This document shows positions 1 to 8,793 of a stretch of 64,000 nt of DNA, piece by piece. The stretch is from Microbacterium aurum (GTDB lineage Bacteria > Actinomycetota > Actinomycetes > Actinomycetales > Microbacteriaceae). The first letter of the stretch is position 1, and every line of letters begins with the position of its first letter. The translations under genes were made by a program, and so were the position numbers. The notes beneath the pieces are model-generated. The model was not told where the DNA came from. It saw only the letters and a program-made list of their open reading frames with translations, and made no database searches. The stretch spans positions 1,116,001-1,180,000 of the forward strand of contig NZ_JAFBCQ010000001.1 of assembly GCF_016907815.1 (NCBI RefSeq), given 5' to 3'.

Positions 1-3000
1 TGCGACTCAACGCGGCAGCTCAGGACGGCACATCTCGACAGAGCGATCGGACGCTGATGAGCTACGTGCGCGGGGCCTGGAGCAAGGAAGCGGACGAGAC
101 CGCTGATCGGGCCACCACGACGTACCTTCGCTCGAAGGCCACCTGGAGCGGCATCCTGCTGCGCTACGAGAGTCTTCGTGACGAACCGGTCGTCCTGCTG
201 CGGGTGTTCCACGCACCCGGCACACGCACCGAGCCGACAGTGTTGAAGGATGCGCGGATCTTCGCGCGCGGCGAGGTGGAGCTTCTCGAAGTGAAGCCGC
301 ATGTCGAAGGCGGAATCGACGCGCGCCGAATGTCGAAGGCCTTCCCCGATGCGCTCATCACAACCGGTGGACGGCACGGACGCTTCCATGAGCGTGTCAT
401 CCGCCAGTTCGGCTTCCGCGGGGACGCGACGCTCCAGCTTCTCCACAAGACGCAGTCGGCGAAGAACCTCGGCACGCTCGATGCGCTGTTCCGCGGGTTC
501 ATGCTCGATCAGCCGGGGACCTTTGCACGCGCGGAGACTGCGGTCGAGCAGTTCACGGAGCTCGATGCGGCCCACAAGCACGTGGTCGACTTGCGTAAGC
601 AGGCTGATGCGCTCCGCAAGGTCGACGAGGCCATCACCGCGTTCGATCTGGCCGGTGCCGAGATGGCGGCGATTTCTGATCTGCACGATGCCGTCGAGCC
701 CTTCACTTCGGGGCTCAAGCTTCGGCTTGCGAAGGAGGCCGCGGGTCCCGCGCGCGCCGTGCTGGCGCGCGCCGAGAGCGAGGTGAGCGACGCCGAGCGA
801 GAGCAGCGGCTGGCGTCCGAGGCGCTGGAGAGCGCGAAGGCGCGTGTTCGGGATGAGGGTGGCGCGCGGGTTGAGCTTCTGCAGGAGCGGATCGAGAGTG
901 CACAGCGCGCCGAGGACATCTCCGGGCAGTATCGAGCCCAGCTGACCGCCGAGTTGGCGCGCATCGGTGCGCCGGTGCCCGAGGATCCCGAGCAGTTCGC
1001 GGAGCTCCTTGCGGCGGCCGTTACCGAGGCGGCGCGCGATATCCCCGCGGTGTCGTATGAGGTGCGTGACGCCGCCAGTCAGGCGCGCAAGGCGCTGGAT
1101 GAAGTAACGAAGCAGATTCAGGCGCTGAGAGATCACCGAAGCAACCTCGATGAGAGGCTACTGAGCGCCCGGCGATTCCTCGCCGACACTGTCGGTGTGC
1201 CGGCATCGGCATTTCCTTTTGCAGGCGAGCTGATCTCGGTGGCAGAGCAGCACTCCGCATGGCGCGGCGCGGTAGAGCGAGTGATGGCCCCATTTGCGCC
1301 GACGCTCCTCGTCCGGGACGAACACCTTGTCGCTGCGCGTCGGGCGGCCGAGTCGCGGACACTGGGTGTCAGGCTCATCATCGAAGCGGTCCCGCACTCG
1401 GTCGACGAGCCGCGTCGCCCCAAGGATTCCCGCTCGCTTGTTCATCGCCTCGTGGTGAGCGCCGGACCCTTCGCGTCCTATGTCCGCAAGCGCATCGCCA
1501 CCGAGTTCGACTACGCCTGCGTTTCACACCCCGACGAGCTCGATGGCGTCGACCGTGGCGTCACGATCGGCGGCCTCGTCAAGCGCAACTCACGTAGGTA
1601 CGAGAAGGACGACCGTCACGACGTCGGTGACGCCACCCGCTGGATGCTCGGCGGCGACACCCAAGCGCGACTTGAAGCGCTGCTAGACCGTCGGCGCGAA
1701 GCGGAACTCGCGAAGGACAAGACCGCTGCCCGCGAGTCGGACGCGGACTCGCTTCATCACGACGCTGTCACTCGGCGTGACGTCTTCACCCGCGTATCGA
1801 CGTTCACGTGGAGCCAGGTGGATCTCGCATCCGCGAAGACGGTCACTGCCGCCCGGCGCGACGAACTCCGGGTGCTCACCAGTGAGTCCGGATCTCTCCG
1901 TGAAGCACAGGAGGCCGCGGAGCGAGCAACCCAGCGGCTGAACGAAAAGAACGAGAGTCACGAACGGGCGGTCGGAGACCATGCTGTCGCCCGCAAGAAC
2001 GTAGAGAGCATCGCGGCACACATCGCCGGACTCGAGGCGACTCCGCACGCTCCGGTCGACGAAGCGATCGCCGAGTCGCTGGAAGCACGGTTTCGCGCCG
2101 AGCGACGCTCTGTCAGCCTTGAGACGGTCGACGAGGTCGCACGCAAGGTTCAGTCGGCGCTCTCGAGGGAGAAGGACGCCGCGGCCGGCCGTGCAGCCGA
2201 CGCTGAAGCCAGCTTCGCGGGACGTGCGGCGGAGTTCCGACTCGGGTGGCCAGCAGCATCCGCCGAGCTCACTGCCGATATCCGTGACCGTTACGGGTAT
2301 CGCGAACTTCGGGAGGGGATCCTCGCCCGCGGCCTGCCCGAGAAGGAGGCCGAGTTCCGCAAGCTGTTGCGGGAGCGCTCGCAGGATGTCGTGGCCCACT
2401 TGCTCAGCGACCTCCGCGACGCCCCGGGGCTCATCCGCGAACGGATTCTTCCCGTGAACGCATCCCTCGGACGGTCCCCGTTCGAGGGGACGGATCGCTT
2501 CCTCGAGATCGATGTGAAGACGACCCGGACGCCGGAGGTCGACGAGTTCCTCACCGACCTGCGCCGCATAGTCGAAGGCAACTGGGCTGACGAGTCCGCC
2601 GCCGGCGCGGAGCAGCGCTTCGGCGTCCTGCAGCGCGTCATCGGTCGACTCGGCTCCAAGGACCGCATCGACATCGACTGGCGAAATCGTGTGCTCGACA
2701 CACGGCATCACGTGAGCTTCCTCGCACGGGAGAAGGACCTCACCGGCCGGGTCGTGCGAGTGTACGACTCCGCCGAGGGGTTGTCGGGCGGTCAGCGGCA
2801 GAAGCTCGTCATCTTCTGCCTCGCCGCGGCGTTGCGCTACCAGCTCACTGAGGAAGAGGACGAGGTCCCGAGGTTCGGGTCGATCGTGCTCGACGAGGCA
2901 TTCGACAAGGCCGACAGTCGATACACGCGCAACGCGATGGAGGTGTTCCGGGAATTCGGGTTCCACATGATCCTCGCGACACCTCAGAAGCTGCTGCAGA

Positions 3001-3134
3001 CACTCGAGCCGTACGTGGGCGCGATTACGTCGGTATCGAACCCCGACCGCAACACGTCACGACTGGCGAACGTGGTGTTCGCGGTCGGTGAGCCGGAGGC
3101 CACCTCCACCCCGCATGCGGAGTCGCGCGCGTGA
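1..3134 (+). CDS. jetC: Wadjet component JetC, SMC-like ATPase (5' end outside window)
   Basis: JetC is the SMC-like motor of Wadjet, which extrudes and cleaves circular plasmid DNA with JetA, JetB and JetD. The frame is open to the left edge (it starts at base 3), and the residues before the ATG at 57 read on smoothly, so that ATG is internal and the Walker A loop lies outside the window. Visible parts are long coiled coils on both sides of a hinge-like globular segment (about bases 1180-1400), the ABC signature LSGGQRQK near 2781, and Walker B SIVLDEAFDKAD at 2881. The closing ATPQKLL segment is typical of SbcC/JetC proteins. The stop overlaps the jetD start by four bases, so the two are co-translated. 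jetA and jetB would lie upstream. The JetC call is firm because of the following gene; alone it could be any SMC-like ATPase. Confidence 0.9.
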   Translation, partial: RLNAAAQDGTSRQSDRTLMSYVRGAWSKEADETADRATTTYLRSKATWSGILLRYESLRDEPVVLLRVFHAPGTRTEPTVLKDARIFARGEVELLEVKPHVEGGIDARRMSKAFPDALITTGGRHGRFHERVIRQFGFRGDATLQLLHKTQSAKNLGTLDALFRGFMLDQPGTFARAETAVEQFTELDAAHKHVVDLRKQADALRKVDEAITAFDLAGAEMAAISDLHDAVEPFTSGLKLRLAKEAAGPARAVLARAESEVSDAEREQRLASEALESAKARVRDEGGARVELLQERIESAQRAEDISGQYRAQLTAELARIGAPVPEDPEQFAELLAAAVTEAARDIPAVSYEVRDAASQARKALDEVTKQIQALRDHRSNLDERLLSARRFLADTVGVPASAFPFAGELISVAEQHSAWRGAVERVMAPFAPTLLVRDEHLVAARRAAESRTLGVRLIIEAVPHSVDEPRRPKDSRSLVHRLVVSAGPFASYVRKRIATEFDYACVSHPDELDGVDRGVTIGGLVKRNSRRYEKDDRHDVGDATRWMLGGDTQARLEALLDRRREAELAKDKTAARESDADSLHHDAVTRRDVFTRVSTFTWSQVDLASAKTVTAARRDELRVLTSESGSLREAQEAAERATQRLNEKNESHERAVGDHAVARKNVESIAAHIAGLEATPHAPVDEAIAESLEARFRAERRSVSLETVDEVARKVQSALSREKDAAAGRAADAEASFAGRAAEFRLGWPAASAELTADIRDRYGYRELREGILARGLPEKEAEFRKLLRERSQDVVAHLLSDLRDAPGLIRERILPVNASLGRSPFEGTDRFLEIDVKTTRTPEVDEFLTDLRRIVEGNWADESAAGAEQRFGVLQRVIGRLGSKDRIDIDWRNRVLDTRHHVSFLAREKDLTGRVVRVYDSAEGLSGGQRQKLVIFCLAAALRYQLTEEEDEVPRFGSIVLDEAFDKADSRYTRNAMEVFREFGFHMILATPQKLLQTLEPYVGAITSVSNPDRNTSRLANVVFAVGEPEATSTPHAESRA

Positions 3135-4252
3135 CGACGCCCGTCACGCCGCCGGACCTGCGTGCGCGCGCGAAAAAGCTCTTCGACCGTGATGCGCGCA
3201 CGTGGGCGGCCGAGCAGCAGGCCGGTGTCGTGCTCGATGTGCCCCTGCGGCCGCCGACAGAGCGGGAGGCGCTGAGTGACCTGAATCGTGTTCGAGGGTG
3301 GGTCAACTCCTGGCGCGACGTGACCGCAGAGCCGGACATCCAGCTCGAATGGGTCCTCCGCAGTTGGTCGCGCGTCGGCTCGCAGGAAGTACCCGTTCGC
3401 GCGGTGATCCGAGGGCCCGAGGCGATCGCTCGAGTCGCCGGCGAGGCAGACGGTTGGCGGCGTCTGGTGACGCGACTCGGCGAGCTGAGGGGTCTGGTCG
3501 GGTCCGATGCCGGCGGTGTGCTCCGCGCCCATGCCCGCGCGATCACCGACCTGGATGCGGCCGATTTCGACAGGCTCGTCGATGTGCTGACCTGGTTGCG
3601 TGAGAACCCGACATCGGGCCGACTCATCCGGGAACTGCCGATTCGCGGCATCCACACCAAGTGGATCGAAGCCCGCCGCGGCCTCGTCGAGGCGCTGCAT
3701 CGCGCCGGAACCGGCGCACCCGGATTGGGTCTCCGCGAGCCGTCTCCGCTCATGCGAATCCGTGTCCTCGATCCGTCGCTCTCCTTCCAGGGCCTCACCG
3801 ATGTGACGGCGCCCGTCGGCGATCTGGCGGCGAACGCGATCCGGCCTGAGCGCGTGTTCGTGTTCGAGAACCTCGCCACACTGCTCGCAATGCCGAACGT
3901 GCCCCAGGCAGTGGCGATACATGGCGGCGGACACCGGGTCGACCTCGTTGCTCGCCTTCCCTGGGCGCAGGCGGTCACCTACTGGGGAGACCTCGATTCG
4001 CACGGATTCGCCATCCTCAACCGACTTCGAGCCCGGGGAGTCGATGCTACCTCCGCGTTGATGGACGGCGACACCCTGTACGACCACCGCGATCTCTGGG
4101 GGATCGACCCGGATCCGAATGTCGGTGTGCTCGAACTACTTACTCCCGGTGAACGCGCGACGCTCCAGTCTCTGAGCGCGGAGGGCAACATACGCCTCGA
4201 GCAGGAGCGCATCCCGTGGAGCTATGCGCTCGGGCAGCTCGACATGCGGTGA
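3131..4252 (+). CDS. jetD: Wadjet component JetD, Toprim-type nuclease subunit
   Basis: 373 residues from a GTG that overlaps the jetC stop. JetD is the Wadjet subunit related to topoisomerase VI A that cleaves the trapped plasmid. The N-terminal part has the DUF3322 look (Trp-rich VRGWVNSWRDV, then WRRLVTRLGELRG). The C-terminal DUF2220 half carries the Toprim signature: an ENLATLLAMP acidic motif (bases about 3867-3896) and YWGDLDSHGFAIL (3979-4017) with the paired Asp and His residues. Length is normal and no lesion is seen. Together with jetC it identifies the operon as Wadjet. Its neighbour downstream is a toxin-antitoxin pair, the usual company in a defence island. Confidence 0.92.
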   Translation: MTTPVTPPDLRARAKKLFDRDARTWAAEQQAGVVLDVPLRPPTEREALSDLNRVRGWVNSWRDVTAEPDIQLEWVLRSWSRVGSQEVPVRAVIRGPEAIARVAGEADGWRRLVTRLGELRGLVGSDAGGVLRAHARAITDLDAADFDRLVDVLTWLRENPTSGRLIRELPIRGIHTKWIEARRGLVEALHRAGTGAPGLGLREPSPLMRIRVLDPSLSFQGLTDVTAPVGDLAANAIRPERVFVFENLATLLAMPNVPQAVAIHGGGHRVDLVARLPWAQAVTYWGDLDSHGFAILNRLRARGVDATSALMDGDTLYDHRDLWGIDPDPNVGVLELLTPGERATLQSLSAEGNIRLEQERIPWSYALGQLDMR

Positions 4253-4313
4253 GCGCGGCCGGCAGTGGCCCTGATCCCAGCATGCTCCTTCGATCTGTCG
4301 GTGACACATGCTA

Positions 4314-4350
4314 ACGTAATCGCAACAAACGCAACCTCCTGCGTTTACGT
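4314..4350. promoter_or_regulatory. Nested inverted repeats before the antitoxin gene
   Basis: A perfect 7-bp inverted repeat, AAACGCA (4327-4333) and TGCGTTT (4340-4346), is enclosed by ACGTAA (4314-4319) and TTACGT (4345-4350). It lies 18 bases before the antitoxin ATG at 4368. This is the expected place for an autoregulatory operator of a type II antitoxin that carries a DNA-binding domain. Its function is inferred. Confidence 0.5.
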
Positions 4351-4367
4351 GTATTGAGGTGATTCCC

Positions 4368-4892
4368 ATGTCTCGCGCTGCAGTCGTTGAAGAGACGTAC
4401 CTTCCCAGCAGGGGAGGCGAACTTGCTCCTGTTCTGGACTTCCTCATGGCCCATGAGGCCGCTGGCCGGGCTCTTCCCGAGCCGCGGTACTTCCTTGCGG
4501 GGGCGCGTCCAGGCGATCAGGTCGAGCTTCCGGAAGAGGTCTACCTTGCCCTCCGCAAGATTGTGGACGCAATGCAGAGCGGGCTGGCCGTGTCAGTTGT
4601 ACCCCAGGCAACACGGCTCACCACTCAGCAGGCAGCGGATCTCCTGAACGTGAGCCGCCCGACCATCGTGAAGCTCCTCGACGAGGGCGAGATCCCGTTC
4701 GAGAAGGCTGGAACGCACCGACGCGTTCTCCTCGCGGATCTGCTCGAATATCGAGAGCGCCGGCGGGAGCGTCAGTACGACATGCTCGCCGCCACGCGCG
4801 ACGCCGTCGGCGAAGACAACATCGAGCAGACGCTCGAGGACCTGAAAGCGGCGAGGAAGGCGGTTGCAGCGAGGCGGGCAGCACGACTCTGA
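4368..4892 (+). CDS. Antitoxin with excisionase-type helix-turn-helix
   Basis: 174 residues. The ATG at 4368 is preferred over the GTG at 4359 because GAGG at 4356-4359 then sits at Shine-Dalgarno distance. The middle holds an excisionase/MerR-like helix-turn-helix (RLTTQQAADLLNVSRPTIVK then a wing with GEIPFEKAG and HRRVLLADLLEY), and the C terminus is a charged helical tail suited to wrapping a toxin. The PIN-domain gene begins 25 bases after the stop, so this is the antitoxin of a two-gene module that likely represses itself at the palindromes upstream. The N-terminal third is not recognised. Confidence 0.82.
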   Translation: MSRAAVVEETYLPSRGGELAPVLDFLMAHEAAGRALPEPRYFLAGARPGDQVELPEEVYLALRKIVDAMQSGLAVSVVPQATRLTTQQAADLLNVSRPTIVKLLDEGEIPFEKAGTHRRVLLADLLEYRERRRERQYDMLAATRDAVGEDNIEQTLEDLKAARKAVAARRAARL

Positions 4893-4917
4893 CCTCGCAG
4901 GCTGACAGGATGGGGTC

Positions 4918-5502
4918 GTGTTCACAGCAACCCTCGACACCAGCGTGCTGTGGCCGAGCCTGCAACGTGACTTCCTCCTTTCCCTCGCAATCGAGGGCGC
5001 GTATCGACCGACCCGGAGTTCGGTGATCCTCGACGAGCTCGAGTTTCACGAGGAGGCAAAGCTCGTGAAGCGGGGGATACCCGTGACCGAGGCTGCTGGC
5101 CGTGCAGCGACCCTCATCGCCGCGATGCGGCGAGAGTTCGCCGACGCGGAGGTCGCAGGTTGGGAGCCGCTGGACGGTACGTTCGGGCTTCCCGATCCGC
5201 ATGACGAGCATGTGGTCGCGGCGGCCGTCATCGGGGGCGCAGGAGCGATCGTCACGGAGAACCTCAAGGACTTCCCCGCGGACAAGATTCCGTCGGGCAT
5301 CCAAGTGCTCAGCGCCAAGGAGTTCGCGAAGAATACCGTCGTACTCAACCCAAGGCATGCGCTCGCCTCGGTGCAGGAGATCGCGAGTCGTTCCGGCCGC
5401 TACGGTGCAGCACTCACCGTCGAGGAGATCCTGGACACGTTGCGCGACCGGTACGGCATGATCGAAGCCGTCGAGATGATGGTCGAAGCTGCGAGCGAGT
5501 AG
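4918..5502 (+). CDS. PIN-domain toxin (VapC-like ribonuclease)
   Basis: 194 residues from a GTG. PIN domains are Mg-dependent RNases with a cluster of acidic residues. Here these are the opening TATLDTSVLWPS Asp, the Glu of VILDELEFHEE, the Asp in PDPHDEHVVAAAVIGGA, and the later IVTENLKDFP (Asn and Asp) motif, in the usual order. The protein is longer than classical VapC (about 130 aa) because of a C-terminal extension of roughly 55 residues. It matches the family of PIN proteins paired with excisionase-type antitoxins rather than with RHH or AbrB antitoxins. It lies between the Wadjet genes and the putative attachment site, so it may stabilise the element. Confidence 0.85.
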   Translation: MFTATLDTSVLWPSLQRDFLLSLAIEGAYRPTRSSVILDELEFHEEAKLVKRGIPVTEAAGRAATLIAAMRREFADAEVAGWEPLDGTFGLPDPHDEHVVAAAVIGGAGAIVTENLKDFPADKIPSGIQVLSAKEFAKNTVVLNPRHALASVQEIASRSGRYGAALTVEEILDTLRDRYGMIEAVEMMVEAASE

Positions 5503-5867
5503 CCTCAGATCGCGCGCCTGCCGTGTAGGCGAGGTTGCCAGATTCGCGCTGGGCGCCCCGCCACGTTTCTGCCACGAATCGAAACCCGCTGACCTGATCG
5601 AAGCGGCCTTCCGTGACATCAGAACCCGCGGAATCATGCGGTTACAGCCGGCTTCAGTTGCCATCGGCGCGATTTCAAATCCCTCCGTCTCCGCCAACAA
5701 ATCCGCGGTCACCCGGGGTATTAGCTCTTTCACGTGAGGGTCATGAGGGCCGCAGCGGTGGTGTCGGCGACCCCGCAGTGTCCCGGACACTCTAGAACGC
5801 CAGACCGCGGACGAGGCCGCGAGATCCTCCTGCGGCCAGCGATGGTCGGCGGAGGCATAACGTCGCC
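5503..5867. other. Gene-free stretch with element boundary
   Basis: 365 bases between the PIN toxin and the higA stop hold no convincing ORF. Two structures stand out: the tRNA 3'-end-like sequence at 5671-5696 (separate entry) and a perfect 7-bp inverted repeat AGTGTCC-C-GGACACT at 5777-5791. The latter resembles an operator, but no gene starts next to it. Confidence 0.5.
5671..5696 (+). repeat. Putative attachment site: 3' end of a tRNA-Ser-like gene
   Basis: The bases contain a T-arm-like segment TTCAAATCCC followed by CCGTCTCCGCCA, that is a 3' acceptor strand CGTCTCC, discriminator G and CCA. The matching 5' acceptor GGAGACG is absent upstream, so this is a tRNA fragment and not a gene. 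Integrases commonly leave such a 3' tRNA duplicate at one end of an element. The acceptor fits tRNA-Ser of actinobacteria from memory. It likely marks the right end of the element carrying Wadjet and the PIN module; the other end and the integrase are outside the window. Confidence 0.6.
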
Positions 5868-6167
5868 TCAGGCGACGGATTCGAAGTGGAGTCTGAGTCC
5901 GAGAGCGTCCGCGACTTTCACGATGGTGGCGAAGCTCGGGTTGCCGTCGGCTGAGAGCGCTTTGTAGAGGCCCTCGCGGCTCATGCCGGTGCGACGGGCG
6001 AGTTCGCTGAGGTTCCCGGATCGGGCGATAGTGCCGAGTGCACGCGTGACATCGGCCGGGTCGGTGCTGTCTTCGACGGCGGCCTCGAGGTAGGCGGCAG
6101 CGTCGGCGGGGTCGGTGAGGTAGTCGGCCGTGTCGTAGCGGCTGAAGCGTTCAGTCGTCTCGGTCAT
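5868..6167 (-). CDS. higA: HigA-type antitoxin (addiction module antidote)
   Basis: 99 residues on the minus strand. The C-terminal half is a Cro/CI-type helix-turn-helix (GNLSELARRTGMSREGLYKA then GNPSFATIVKVADALGL), the pattern of the small addiction-module antidotes that follow a RelE/HigB toxin. The N terminus is acidic and begins TETTERFSRYDTADYLTD, typical of this antidote group. The start lies inside the toxin gene with a 17-base overlap, so the toxin is translated first, the reverse of most TA modules but normal for higBA. It should neutralise HigB and repress the promoter just before 6462. Confidence 0.88.
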   Translation of the reverse strand: MTETTERFSRYDTADYLTDPADAAAYLEAAVEDSTDPADVTRALGTIARSGNLSELARRTGMSREGLYKALSADGNPSFATIVKVADALGLRLHFESVA

Positions 6168-6462
6168 GGTTCTTCCACTCCTGTGCCATTCGGTGTGCCT
6201 GGGTGATATCGGACTGCTGGGTGGACTTGTCGCCTCCGCAGAGCAGGAGGATGAACCGAGACCGTTCCTGGAGGTAGTAGACCCGGTATCCGGGGCCGTA
6301 GTCGATTCTCAGTTCCGAGATGCCGTTGCCGACCGGTCTCACGTCGCCGGGGTTGCCCGCGGCGAGTCTGTCGATCCTGATCAGCACCCGGGCTCGCGCG
6401 TTCCGGTCCTTCAATTTTCGTATCCATTGGTCGAAGACCGCGCTCTTGACGACATCGACCAT
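6151..6462 (-). CDS. higB: HigB/RelE-family toxin
   Basis: 103 residues, the usual length for a RelE-superfamily mRNA interferase. Features are VVKSAVFDQWIRKLKDRNARARVLIRIDRL at the N terminus (one helical pair), then the sheet core ELRIDYGPGYRVYYLQ and ILLLCGGDKSTQQSDI, with the Gly-rich and Lys/Arg residues typical of this subgroup. It is the first gene of the higBA pair. A TACAGT box lies six bases before the ATG, so the mRNA may begin at the A of the start codon, with no Shine-Dalgarno needed. Confidence 0.9.
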   Translation of the reverse strand: MVDVVKSAVFDQWIRKLKDRNARARVLIRIDRLAAGNPGDVRPVGNGISELRIDYGPGYRVYYLQERSRFILLLCGGDKSTQQSDITQAHRMAQEWKNHDRDD

Positions 6463-6474
6463 GTGTCAACTGTA
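6463..6474 (-). promoter_or_regulatory. Leaderless -10 box of higBA
   Basis: On the minus strand TACAGT occupies 6474-6469, then six bases, then ATG at 6462. This TANNNT-N6-start spacing recurs at many genes in the window and predicts transcription starting at the start codon. Confidence 0.6.
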
Positions 6475-6599
6475 GTTCACAATCGGTGGGCTGGCTAGAG
6501 TCGGGGTCAGCCCTCCCCGCCGGGGTTTGAGAGTGAGCTTCGCGCGCGCCGGTGCTGGATCTTGCAGAGCGGGGCGCCCGGCGCGGGTACGGTCGAGGT

Positions 6600-7570
6600 G
6601 TGGGCGTTCCCGACCGGATCCAGGAGTTGCAAGAGCGCATCCGCGCGCTGGAACAGGATCTATCCGGAGCGCGGCAAGAGTTGGCCGCTCTTCGCGGGAG
6701 CGCGGGGGGAGTTGCGGCCCGAGCAGGCGGCCACAGTCGAAGAGCTGCTTCGGCACGAGACGGGGGTGCTCGTAGCGCCCCCGGGCGCGGGCAAGACTGT
6801 GATCGCTCATCGTCGACGAATGTCACGCGATCGCGGGCCCAGCAGTCGAAGCGGCGATTCGCGAAGTCAGTGTCCGCAACTGGGTCGGGTTGACCGCGAC
6901 TCCGTACCGGGCAGATCAGATGGACGGACTGATCACCATGCAGGCCGGGCCCATCCGCGACAGGATCGTGCCCCGTGAAGCGCAAGAACGACGCTTCCTC
7001 GTACACGAGACGGCGTTCACCACCGCAGAACCCGGTGAAGGCGGCCCTTCCATGCAGGCGATCTACTCGGAGTTGGCCGCGGACGAAGCGCGAAACGAGC
7101 AAGTGGTCACGGAGATCGAGCGCGCCGCAGCGCAAGGCCGACGCTCACTTGTACTTACGAACAGGCTCGACCATCTCGCGGCACTCGCGACCGCTGCCGA
7201 AGCTCGCACAACGGTTCCGGTGGTCCGCCTCCACGGCCGCCTGCCGAGCCCCGAGCGACGGGCAGTACGCGAACGCCTGAGCTCGTTGGACGCTGCACGC
7301 GACCCCTTCGTCTTGATCGCGATCGATAAGGTCGCAGGAGAAGGTATCGATCTCCCCTCCCTCAACACACAGTTCTTGGCTGTGCCGGTGTCGTTCAAGG
7401 GGCGGATCATCCAGCAGATAGGCCGTGTCACACGGGGGAGCGGCGCCCCGGATCTGCCGACCGTTCACGACTTCCGTGATGTCGCTGTACCCGTGCTGGA
7501 ACGCATGCACAACCGGCGCCGCCGCGTCGTCGCCAAGGAAGGCTTCTCGATCTCAACCGAACGCGGCTGA
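6600..7570 (+). pseudogene. Remnant of a TOTE-type DEAD/DEAH helicase, two internal deletions
   Basis: Three pieces of one gene lie in order but in different frames. From GTG 6600 a coiled coil (VPDRIQELQERIRALEQDL) matches the N terminus of TOTE conflict proteins. The frame then switches at about 6705 to GELRPEQAATVEELLRHETG and Walker A APPGAGKTVIA. It switches again at about 6809 to LIVDECHAIAG, GLTATPYRADQMDG and the whole second RecA lobe, ending with motif VI IIQQIGRVTRG. An intact family member has an archaeo-eukaryotic primase domain between the first two pieces and roughly 60-100 residues between motifs I and II; both are missing. The longest surviving frame is 6890-7570, which lacks motif I and cannot be an active helicase. 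The family assignment (TOTE) is from memory; helicase decay is plain in the sequence. Confidence 0.75.
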
Positions 7571-7722
7571 CGGCGCATTGCGGCGCACGCCGAAGCCACC
7601 TCACGCCGAGGGACGTCTTCAATCCAAGGGGCGACACGCACGAGTTTCTGATACTGCGTGGTCGGTTGCCCGCGGCTTCGCTCGCGGTGCGTACAGACAT
7701 CCGATGGGCTGGCACTGCCGGG

Positions 7723-8112
7723 TCACACGCTCGTCTCGTCGAATTCGCGGCGCAGGTACTTCGGCGCCTGCACGCGCCACGCCTCGGTCACGAGTTCGGC
7801 GAGATGATCCGCGTCGATGAGCGCCATGCGGAACGCGACCTTCGGCTCGCCCCACCGTGTCGTGGTCCGCAGGAACACCTCCGGCGCCATCTCGATGAGC
7901 GCGAGCGCATCGATCTGCTCGGCGACCTTCACTCCCACGACGAGTTCGGACGAGATGACCTCGCGCATGTCCTCGGGGATGCTGGGCCACGGGTGGCACT
8001 CCCACGCGTACAGCTTGCTGCGGACGAACCACGCGGCGCCACCGGTCATCGCCCGCTCTTCGCTGCCGGGCAGTCCGGCCGCGATCGCACGCACGTCGTC
8101 GAGGCTGGCCAC
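7723..8112 (-). CDS. MmcQ/YjbR family protein
   Basis: 129 residues, the normal length of this CyaY-like alpha/beta fold, which binds DNA or is of unknown role. The pattern is clear: an N-terminal helix DDVRAIAAGLPGSEERAM, then WFVRSKLYAWECHPWP, then the C-terminal TTRWGEPKVAFRMALIDADHLAELVTEAWRVQAPKYL. The GTG start is chosen because TAGTCT lies exactly six bases upstream on the minus strand, predicting a leaderless mRNA. A second, diverged YjbR gene lies at 33.1-33.5 kb. Neighbours are unrelated, so no role can be inferred. Confidence 0.82.
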   Translation of the reverse strand: MASLDDVRAIAAGLPGSEERAMTGGAAWFVRSKLYAWECHPWPSIPEDMREVISSELVVGVKVAEQIDALALIEMAPEVFLRTTTRWGEPKVAFRMALIDADHLAELVTEAWRVQAPKYLRREFDETSV

Positions 8113-8159
8113 GAGCGAAGACTATGCCGCACCACCGACACCAGCCGCCGCGGAGAGGA

Positions 8160-8726
8160 TCAGCCCTGACCGGGCGGGCCCCACGTGCCGCCGCCGGGTG
8201 GCGTCGGACACGTGGCGGATGCGGTGAGCGCGGCGATCTCGGCGCGCACCGCGACGCCGTCGTCGGTCTTCACGATGGTGTAGACGACACCCTCCTGGGC
8301 ATCCATCTCCGGGATGAAGCCGACGGCCGCACTCGTGATCGCCGGGTCCTCGGGAATCGCAGCAACCGCCGTGGAAAGCAGGTCCGCGGTCGGATTCTCC
8401 CGCAGCCAGTTGGCGGTCCCGGTGACCGTCGCGCCGGGGATGCTCCAGAACGCCTCCCGTTCCTCGATCGGCCCGCACGGCCATCCGGTGTAGGAGGTGA
8501 AGGCGGCGACCGCCGCGTCGGCGGGGACGGCTCCAGGCGGGAGCGCCGCGGCATCCAGCCACGCCTGCGCCTGCGCGCGTGCGGCCGCATCGCCGGTGGG
8601 ATGGGCGCTCGCACTCCCGCTCGGCTCCGTTGCACCTTCGCCGCCCGCCGCGGCAGTGGTCGCGCAACCGGTCACGGAGAGGCTGAGGAGCACCACGCCG
8701 GCCACCAGTCCTGAACGCCACCGCAT
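8160..8726 (-). CDS. Putative secreted lipoprotein
   Basis: 188 residues. A positively charged MRWR start, a hydrophobic core (LVAGVVLLSLSVTG) and a lipobox LSVTGC near residue 20 predict a lipoprotein attached to the outer face of the membrane. A low-complexity Ala/Gly/Ser linker follows, then an unrecognised globular domain with PDDAAVAAF-like and TGWPCGPIEEREAFWS segments. A TAGCGT box exactly six bases before the ATG suggests leaderless transcription. No function is assigned. Confidence 0.7.
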   Translation of the reverse strand: MRWRSGLVAGVVLLSLSVTGCATTAAAGGEGATEPSGSASAHPTGDAAARAQAQAWLDAAALPPGAVPADAAVAAFTSYTGWPCGPIEEREAFWSIPGATVTGTANWLRENPTADLLSTAVAAIPEDPAITSAAVGFIPEMDAQEGVVYTIVKTDDGVAVRAEIAALTASATCPTPPGGGTWGPPGQG

Positions 8727-8793
8727 GGTCCCACGCTAACCGGGGCTCACCGCGATCAGCCCGCTTCACCACCGGCGTGGCGACGTGGCCGCG

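Noticed and set aside
1683..2966. 427-codon frame antisense to jetC
   Set aside because: Complement of a well-supported SMC coiled coil; no ribosome site or motifs.
5777..5791. Palindrome AGTGTCC-C-GGACACT as an operator
   Set aside because: No gene begins beside it, so no regulated target can be named.
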